Shown piece by piece: positions 31,118 through 36,724 of a stretch of DNA of 36,724 bases. Below the pieces are notes generated by a model, which ran no database searches, was not told the origin of the DNA, and saw only the letters and a list, made by a program, of their open reading frames with translations. Numbering within the stretch: position 1 is the stretch's first letter; each line of letters opens with the position of its first letter. Origin of the DNA: an uncultured Caryophanales bacterium (GTDB taxonomy: Bacteria; Bacillota_I; Bacilli_A; RF39; UBA660); NCBI GenBank assembly GCA_946408655.1, contig CAMJTE010000006.1, forward strand, positions 1 through 36,724, read 5' to 3'. Made by a program: the position numbers and the translations under genes.

Positions 31118-31831
31118 TTAACCTTCACTGTAATATTGAAGACTTGCAAGGTTTTCAGTCAAATCATAGAAACTGCCATCAGAACGAAGTGCAACTATAG
31201 AATGATATCCGCCACCAGGACTTTTTGGACTAACACCTACTGATAAAAATTTTGTAACGTTCGTAACACCATCAATTTTTCCATATGATTTTATATTATT
31301 GTTTTTTAATGCATAGAATAAAGGTATATATTCTACACTACCATCTTCTAAAAGTATTAACACCGTACTACAACTTGCAGATTGTCCCATACTATCTGTG
31401 AAAACATCTACTATTTTACCAGATATATTTTCAATTTTTATATCTTCATTTCCACTTTTTTCAGAATTTAAATTAAAGTAATCCTTATTTACAAAATCCC
31501 AATTAATTGAAATCATACAAGTATTACTATTACAATCAACATAAATACCATTCATTGTATAATTAGTTGTTACTCTATAACTCATTTTTTCAGTGTCAGA
31601 ATTAAGGCTTTTACTTTCATCAAGACTAATTGTAACTAATTTATTCTCATTACCCGAATCAACTGCTTTATTTGTATTATCTTCTTCTTTTTTTTCTGCA
31701 ACATTATTTTTTTCAATCTTGCTTTCTCCTTTAATACCAAATAAATTCTTATCATATGCAATAAACACACACAATCCTAGTATGATTGCAATCAGTAATA
31801 TAACTATTACTATAAAACTTTTCTTGTTCAT
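31118..31831 (-). CDS. Membrane-anchored extracellular protein of unknown function
   Basis: I do not recognise this 237-residue protein. A membrane helix (about 5-26: SFIVIVILLIAIILGLCVFIAY) is followed by a charged Lys/Glu/Asn linker (about 35-65). The beta-rich domain (about 66-237) contains a Cys pair (CNSNTC, about 102-107), STVLILLEDGSVEYIP and IVALRSDGSFYDL. These repeated strand-DGS-turn motifs could be small propeller or RCC1-like blades. The ATG has GGTAGGAG upstream. The protein may be shortened: a readable tail continues after the stop. Confidence 0.7.
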   Translation of the reverse strand: MNKKSFIVIVILLIAIILGLCVFIAYDKNLFGIKGESKIEKNNVAEKKEEDNTNKAVDSGNENKLVTISLDESKSLNSDTEKMSYRVTTNYTMNGIYVDCNSNTCMISINWDFVNKDYFNLNSEKSGNEDIKIENISGKIVDVFTDSMGQSASCSTVLILLEDGSVEYIPLFYALKNNNIKSYGKIDGVTNVTKFLSVGVSPKSPGGGYHSIVALRSDGSFYDLTENLASLQYYSEG

Positions 31832-31889
31832 TTTTCTCCTACCTTTCTACAGTAATAGTACAATACATCTTAAAAAAATACAATCATTT

Positions 31890-31931
31890 TAGATAAAAAT
31901 AAAACTAGTTTACACTTTTTATGTAAACTAG
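31890..31931 (-). terminator. Terminator of the second ATPase/DUF4143 gene
   Basis: CTAGTTTACA-TAAAAAG-TGTAAACTAG on the minus strand (perfect 10-bp stem) followed by TTTTATTTTTA, 9 nt after the stop. Confidence 0.85.
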
Positions 31932-31939
31932 ATAATTAT

Positions 31940-33217
31940 CTATGGTCTAAGTGAAGTAATTGGAATAATATAAATACCAGTTTCTTTATCTTTGACTATT
32001 GCTTCATAGTGACCTACTATAATACACATAAACTTAGGTTTTTTATGAACATTTTGATAAAACTTATTTAAACTATTTTTCGCTTCTTCAATACTTTTGT
32101 CATTTAGTTTAATTTCAACTGCAGCATATTCTCCTGATGGAAATTCTAATATTGCATCTACTTCATCACCAGATACATTATCTCTAAAGTGATATAATTC
32201 GCCATCTAAATAATCCATGTATATTTTTAAATCTCTTTCTACTAAAGACTCAAACATTAAACTAAATGTATTAAGATCATTAAATAGTTTTTCTTTAGTT
32301 AAAGCGAGTGCAGCACATGCTAAAGAAGGATCTACTAAGTGTCTTTTAGCAGTTTTACCTACTCTTTTAGAAGAACGATAGTTTATTTCAAAAGCTTCTT
32401 GATTATTAATGAGAAATAAATCATCTAAGACACCTAAGTAGTCAGCTATGGTTTGTCTACTTTCAATTAATTCAGTTTCATTTTCATATTCTTCAATATC
32501 TTTTACAATTGTATTATAACTAGCTAAAGAAGACTCATTTCGTGCAAGAGAACGAATTAGCATTCTCATTTTACGACTATTCCTTTTTTTATCTTTTCTC
32601 TCATGAATATCTTTTGTAACAATTGATTCAATGTAATCCTTAGGAATTAAATCGATATTTTTCTTTCCAACATTTGCTGGCCAACCACCTCTAATAATTA
32701 AATTAGCAAGTTCATCGAGTTCTACTTTTCTTTCATATTTACATTCAACTTTATCATTAAACATATCAGTAATTGATACATTTCCAGATGAATCACCTGA
32801 CTCATATAAACTCATTGGATACATGTGCATACTTGCAATTCTACCTGTACCAGAGTGAAACACTTCATCCTCTTTTTCTTCTTTACTGAGTGTTGTTGAA
32901 CTTGTTAATATAAATTTACCTGTATCTTGAGTTTTATCACATTCGTGTCTTACCAAATCCCAAGTGCTTGGAACTATTTGCCATTCATCAATCAACTGTG
33001 GCCACTCATTTATAAAAATATATTTAGGATCAACCTGTGCAAGTTCTCTTGATGGTTTTTCTGTTAAATAAATAACACTATTAGCATGATTTAATGAAGT
33101 CCAAGTTTTTCCACACCATTTTGGCCCCTCGATCGAAACAGCTCCAAAAACATCTAAATACTTACTTATTCTTTCATCTACTAATCTTTTTTGATAATTA
33201 TCATTTTTTAAGCTCAT
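31940..33217 (-). CDS. AAA (AAA_14) ATPase with DUF4143
   Basis: A complete 425-residue member. The N-terminus RLVDERISKYLDVFGAVSIEG is followed by Walker A GPKWCGKT (31-38). YIFINEWPQLIDEW occupies the Walker B position, and FILTSS is sensor-like. DUF4143 fills the rest, with a C-terminal PD-(D/E)xK-like pair: DEVDAILEF then AAVEIKL. The biological role of these ATPases is unknown; they are abundant as multiple paralogues in gut bacteria. It has its own terminator. Two direct repeats lie 38-75 bp upstream of its start. The ribosome site is GAAGGAG. Confidence 0.88.
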   Translation of the reverse strand: MSLKNDNYQKRLVDERISKYLDVFGAVSIEGPKWCGKTWTSLNHANSVIYLTEKPSRELAQVDPKYIFINEWPQLIDEWQIVPSTWDLVRHECDKTQDTGKFILTSSTTLSKEEKEDEVFHSGTGRIASMHMYPMSLYESGDSSGNVSITDMFNDKVECKYERKVELDELANLIIRGGWPANVGKKNIDLIPKDYIESIVTKDIHERKDKKRNSRKMRMLIRSLARNESSLASYNTIVKDIEEYENETELIESRQTIADYLGVLDDLFLINNQEAFEINYRSSKRVGKTAKRHLVDPSLACAALALTKEKLFNDLNTFSLMFESLVERDLKIYMDYLDGELYHFRDNVSGDEVDAILEFPSGEYAAVEIKLNDKSIEEAKNSLNKFYQNVHKKPKFMCIIVGHYEAIVKDKETGIYIIPITSLRP

Positions 33218-33254
33218 AAATTTTATTCTCCTTCAGTTATATTGCATCATATTG

Positions 33255-33292
33255 TTTAACCACTTTCAATGCTTTTATTTAACCAGTTTCAA
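33255..33292. repeat. Direct repeat pair upstream of the second ATPase/DUF4143 gene
   Basis: TTTAACCACTTTCAA (33255-33269) and TTTAACCAGTTTCAA (33278-33292) differ at one base and have a period of 23 bp, about two helical turns. On the gene strand each contains TTGAAA. They end 38 bp before the ATG. Confidence 0.85.
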
Positions 33293-33339
33293 ATTTGCTG
33301 CTTATCAATTTTTAGAGAAAAACTATTTAGTTAACTTTT

Positions 33340-34416
33340 TTACATGTCCCTTTCATATGGAGTAAACTCAAAATCAAAATATATATAATAACCACCATTA
33401 GGTTTTCTTAAATAGTTATATATTAATTCATCTGCACACTTAGATACTTTATTAATTCTAATACAACCATTCTCAGTTAATACAAGTGGTACTACATATC
33501 TTTTTTTAGCTTTTACATCTGTTATATATTTATTATCAATATAAGTATCACTTTTGTAAACCTTAGTTGCACTCCTAAATTTTTTAAAACTATCTCTTAT
33601 ATACTTATCTTCACAGTTTATTATTTTATTAATTATTTCTTTTTCTGATAATGTATATAAATCATCTATAGTAAGATATCCAGCGTTATTCATTGATTTA
33701 CAAATATCTGCTAAAAATTGCATAACACATCTATCTTTATCACTAACCCATTCTGGCCATAATCTTGATACTGTACGGATATATTCTTCACAAACTTCTT
33801 TATCTTTAAAAGTTAATTCTATAATTCCGTCTTCATTTTTAGCTATCACTACATTATTATAGATTTTCCTAATTCTATCTAAATCCCAAACTCTAAAAAA
33901 TGTTAATCCACTTGAAAAATTATACTCAAATCTATCGGCAGATAATTTAGGTGTATCGTTATCAGCAATTGGATATATCTTATAATCAGTAACACTTTCT
34001 AATTTTATATTATCTCGATTTAACAAACTCATTATTTCTTTTGAGTTTCTAATCATATCAGTTGTACGTTCTTCAGTTGATTCTTGAGTTAAAGAGTCCC
34101 CATTCATAAAATCAATACAATGTTTAAATACTGGCGTTGCGATATCATGAAATAAACCAGCTAAAGTCTGCTTTTTATCATGTGTAAAATGCCATATAAT
34201 AAGCGCTACTGCCACACTATGATCTAAATTAGAATAAAAGTATTTAACATCAAAACATTTAGAATAATCAGTTCCACAGCTCATACTTATTTTACCAATT
34301 CTATCCATTTCTTTAGTATTAATATAATCAAATAACCACTCCGGAAATTCTGGTGATAATATTTTAAAGTATTCTTTTATCTCTTCATTTAAATTAATAT
34401 AATATTCACTATTCAT
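33340..34416 (-). CDS. HD-domain phosphohydrolase-like protein
   Basis: The 358-residue protein carries an HD motif set: His66 in NLDHSVAV, His90-Asp91 in GLFHDI and Asp161 in SADRFEY. This gives the four metal ligands expected of a phosphohydrolase. Substrates of related proteins include nucleotides and cyclic nucleotides, and the substrate here is unknown. The C-terminal ~140 residues are helical with a beta ending (YYIYFDFEFTPYERD). It starts 17 bp after the third ATPase gene and is probably co-transcribed with it. No clear Shine-Dalgarno site precedes the ATG, so it may depend on coupling. Confidence 0.78.
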   Translation of the reverse strand: MNSEYYINLNEEIKEYFKILSPEFPEWLFDYINTKEMDRIGKISMSCGTDYSKCFDVKYFYSNLDHSVAVALIIWHFTHDKKQTLAGLFHDIATPVFKHCIDFMNGDSLTQESTEERTTDMIRNSKEIMSLLNRDNIKLESVTDYKIYPIADNDTPKLSADRFEYNFSSGLTFFRVWDLDRIRKIYNNVVIAKNEDGIIELTFKDKEVCEEYIRTVSRLWPEWVSDKDRCVMQFLADICKSMNNAGYLTIDDLYTLSEKEIINKIINCEDKYIRDSFKKFRSATKVYKSDTYIDNKYITDVKAKKRYVVPLVLTENGCIRINKVSKCADELIYNYLRKPNGGYYIYFDFEFTPYERDM

Positions 34417-34432
34417 ATTCGTAGTAGCTTTT

Positions 34433-35731
34433 CTATAAGAATATAGCCATATATAAAGGAATACTAATTACATTATCAGATATGCCTATATTTTTAGATG
34501 ATAACTTAAATCCTTTTTTTACACCCCATTTATCAATAATTGATCTCATTGATTTTGATTTAGTATTATCTGCAGACTTAACTTCAATTGCAACAGCACA
34601 ATCATCATATCTTATAAAGAAATCCATTTCAATTGTTGAATTGTGTTCAAAATAGTATAGTTTCTTACCAAGTTTTGCAAATATATCACCTATTACATTT
34701 TCATATATTGCACCCTTATATATCCCTAAATTACCATTCAGAACTTCCTTTGCAGAACCATCTTCAAGCATCGCCATTAAAAGTCCGGTATCTCTCATAT
34801 ATACCTTAAAAACATCTGATTTAGCATTACCTTCAAAAGGTAGAGATGGTGTAGATAAATTATAGCAAAAATTAATTATGTTAGCATCATATAACCATTG
34901 TAAACTTCCTTGATACTTCTCTGCCTTGCCACCACTACTAACTAGATTATAACGAAATTTTTTATAATCTTTAGATAAATGTTTAGGTATTGATAAAAAA
35001 CAATCTCTAATTTTTGCTTTTTCACTTTCTTTAGCATATTTTCCTATATCCATCTTATAATCTTCAATGATATCTTTCTGTATTTTTAATACGTTTATAA
35101 AATTATGACTATTTACAAATTCTGAAACAACTGCAGGCATTCCACCAACAATTATGTATTCTTTAAATAACTCCATCATTTTATTATGAATAGAATCTGG
35201 TATTGTTTCTAATTTATCAAAATACTCTTTCAAATAAACAAGTGCATCTTTATTCATTCCATTTGCAATACAAAATTCTTCAAAATCCATAGAATGCATC
35301 TCTAAATGTTCCACATAACCAACTGGATATGATGGTACTTCGTCTCTATAGTTAAGTCCTAATAACGAACCACTTGCAATTACATCAAACCTTGCATCCA
35401 TTGTTAAAAATTTTAATGCTGTAATCGCGCGAGGACATTCTTGTATTTCATCTAAAAATATAATTGTTTCATTTGGAACTAAATTAATGTCAGGTATTAT
35501 TATAGTTAATCTTTTTATAATATTATCAACATCTAATCCACCATCAAATATAGAAGCATATTCATCATTTTCAAAAAAGTTAATCGCTACATAGTTTTTA
35601 TAATTTTCACGACAAAACTTATCAATTATATATGTTTTTCCTACTTGTCTTGCACCTTTTACAATCAAACTTTTTTTATTTTTATTCTTTTTCCAATTAA
35701 GCAAATCTTGATATATTTTTCTTTCTAACAT
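34433..35731 (-). CDS. AAA (AAA_14) ATPase with DUF4143
   Basis: A complete 432-residue member of a different subgroup. MLERKIYQDLLNWKK is the standard N-terminus, then Walker A GARQVGKT (26-33), INFFEND, Walker B IIFLDEIQECPRA and DVIASGSLLG. DUF4143 follows, with the closing EMDFFIRYDDCAVAIEVKSAD nuclease-like pair. The role is unknown. It has a GGTGA ribosome site and an extended -10 (TGATACAAT) close upstream. Two 17-bp direct repeats lie 57-106 bp upstream. It probably forms a two-gene unit with the HD-domain gene. Confidence 0.9.
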   Translation of the reverse strand: MLERKIYQDLLNWKKNKNKKSLIVKGARQVGKTYIIDKFCRENYKNYVAINFFENDEYASIFDGGLDVDNIIKRLTIIIPDINLVPNETIIFLDEIQECPRAITALKFLTMDARFDVIASGSLLGLNYRDEVPSYPVGYVEHLEMHSMDFEEFCIANGMNKDALVYLKEYFDKLETIPDSIHNKMMELFKEYIIVGGMPAVVSEFVNSHNFINVLKIQKDIIEDYKMDIGKYAKESEKAKIRDCFLSIPKHLSKDYKKFRYNLVSSGGKAEKYQGSLQWLYDANIINFCYNLSTPSLPFEGNAKSDVFKVYMRDTGLLMAMLEDGSAKEVLNGNLGIYKGAIYENVIGDIFAKLGKKLYYFEHNSTIEMDFFIRYDDCAVAIEVKSADNTKSKSMRSIIDKWGVKKGFKLSSKNIGISDNVISIPLYMAIFL

Positions 35732-35787
35732 AAAATCACCACAGTTATTGTATCACATAATTTTAATAATAGATAGCATTTCGCCAT

Positions 35788-35837
35788 TTTTTCAAAGGAA
35801 TGTTGTATGCACTATCGAGATTTTTCAAAGGAATGTT
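35788..35837. repeat. Direct repeat pair upstream of the third ATPase/DUF4143 gene
   Basis: TTTTTCAAAGGAATGTT occurs identically at 35788-35804 and 35821-35837, period 33 bp (about three helical turns). On the gene strand it reads AACATTCCTTTGAAAAA. The pair lies upstream of the candidate extended -10 promoter. Confidence 0.9.
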
Positions 35838-35864
35838 AGTTATTTAATGCTTTTTTAGTATTTT

Positions 35865-36670
35865 TTACAACAAATATTCTAAAAACTTCTTAGTTGCAAA
35901 TGTTAAGTTAATACCTTTATTAGTAGCTAATATAATATCTACTCTAGGAATATCTTTATTAATGTTTAATTCTTTTAGATTAGGATAGTTCCTTTGTGCT
36001 AAATCAATTAGAGTATAACCAATACCAAGTCCGGCATTAGTAAACTCAAGCACTAACTCTTGACTTACTACTTCCATCTTAGGTTTTAGTATAATTCCGT
36101 TAGAAAGGCAATAATTATCTAAACTTTTTCTGCTATTTGACTCTTTCTTTTGTAAAATTAAAGGATAATTATTGATATTATTTATAGAATTTATATCATC
36201 TTTATAGTGTTCAGGATTATAAATAAAACCTTCTTTTAATTTTTTAATTACTTTTAATTCAATACCACTCTCTTTAATATCACTTTCATTATATATAACA
36301 AAATCTAATTTACCTCTTTTTAAATCTTCAATTAGATTACTTGTAAGTTCGTTAGTAATTTTAATATCTATATTAGGATAATTCTTATGAAATTCTTGTA
36401 TCTTATCCATTAATACTAATTTAGTTAAAGTTGTTGATATTCCTATTTTAATTTCTCCTTTATCTAAATCCTTAAAAGATGTAAATTCTGCTTCAGCATT
36501 ATTAATTAATTCAAGTGCATCTTTAATATAACTATAAAACATCTTTCCCTCTTCGGTTAATTCCATACCTTTATTACTTCTTAAAAATAGTGTTCCACCA
36601 AGTTCTGATTCCAACTTTTTAATTGATTGACTAATTGCTGGTTGTGATATAAATAACTCTTCACTAGCGC
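35865..36670 (-). pseudogene. LysR-family regulator, 5'-truncated by an IS
   Basis: The track ORF starts at an internal TTG, but the frame continues upstream through ASEELFISQPAISQSIKKLESELGGTLF, the LysR winged-helix recognition region. It breaks at 36670, where unrelated IS-end sequence begins and an in-frame TGA follows. About the first 18-20 residues are missing. The effector-binding domain (about residues 90 onward) is intact, with typical FHKNYPNIDI and NAGLGIGYTL. The regulator is probably non-functional in this form. Its target genes cannot be inferred, because the divergent neighbour is replaced by the IS. Confidence 0.85.
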
Positions 36671-36724
36671 GAGGCTGCTGAAAAAGTCAAACTAAAAAAG
36701 ATGATATAGAACATTCTGTTCAGA
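36671..36724. mobile_element. End of an insertion sequence (IS1182-like by appearance)
   Basis: GAGGCTGCTGAAAAAGTC starts where the LysR frame breaks, and looks like the terminal repeat of IS1182/IS5-type elements as I recall them. A small hairpin GAACA-TTC-TGTTC is near the window end. Only about 54 bp are visible and the exact junction is uncertain by a few bases, so the family is a guess. Confidence 0.45.

Noticed and set aside
31593-31892. 99-aa plus-strand ORF
   Set aside because: Antisense shadow of the membrane-anchored protein at 31118-31831.

Overview
The window is an AT-rich stretch (roughly 70% A+T or more by eye) using the standard bacterial code: TGA and TAG both end genes that are clearly intact. 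Shine-Dalgarno sites are typical of Bacillota. The gene set (TagO-type initiating enzyme with an rml operon, SpoIIP, LytD-like glucosaminidase, type IV pilin-like protein, AI-2E transporter, RDD protein, archaeal/eukaryotic-type ProRS, a short AlaRS without C-Ala domain) suggests a host-associated, AT-rich member of the Bacilli/Erysipelotrichia-RF39 side of the Bacillota. That placement is inference. Both window edges fall in mobile elements: the left edge is exactly one terminal inverted repeat of an IS91-like element, and the right edge lies about 54 bp inside another IS that cuts a LysR gene. The window therefore looks like a complete contig broken at repeats.

Layout. 1-2430: IS91-like element with a tyrosine recombinase and an HUH transposase, 20-bp terminal inverted repeats and heavily structured ends. 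2516-7951 (minus): SGNH hydrolase, rmlB, rmlD, rmlC, rmlA and a TagO/WecA-type transferase, i.e. a surface-polysaccharide unit, with a good promoter upstream of tagO. 8123-9317: a 5'-deleted AAA ATPase/DUF4143 gene with direct repeats upstream. 9406-13515: a membrane protein of unknown role, then a dockerin-bearing glucosaminidase and a membrane-anchored cadherin-like partner. 13584-14290: a complete type III toxin-antitoxin locus of the CptIN kind (promoter, two 43-nt pseudoknot-capable RNA repeats, terminator, toxin). 14312-14949: a second RNA-plus-protein locus, with a compact structured ncRNA (possibly raiA-like) directly upstream of a small PBECR/RelE-like candidate nuclease. 15077-18172: RDD protein, an ORF6N/HKD protein and a pilin-like protein whose C-terminal coding sequence is abruptly GC-rich and looks like a diversity-generating-retroelement variable region.

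18312-21786 is an operon of AI-2E-type permease, dNMP kinase-like protein and alaS. 21859-24156 is an accessory cluster (yhcG/DUF1016 interrupted by one amber codon, DUF1653, RhuM). 24198-26834 is proS-fic-frr, in which the Fic protein lacks the catalytic His. 26946-31831 holds spoIIP with a small membrane partner, a CDP-alcohol phosphatidyltransferase, a HAD-like protein that has lost its nucleophile, a hypothetical, TcdA and a membrane-anchored hypothetical. 31940-35731 holds two more AAA/DUF4143 ATPases and an HD-domain protein. 35865-36670 is a LysR regulator truncated by an IS.

The most notable points are: the two adjacent RNA/toxin-like loci, whose promoters share an extended -35 sequence; the pair of helically phased direct repeats upstream of each of the three AAA/DUF4143 genes, each locus with its own sequence but the same architecture; the DGR-like variable tail of the pilin-like gene; and the structured ends of the recombinase-carrying IS91-like element. 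No rRNA, tRNA or CRISPR array was seen. Many ORFs in the track are antisense shadows and are omitted.
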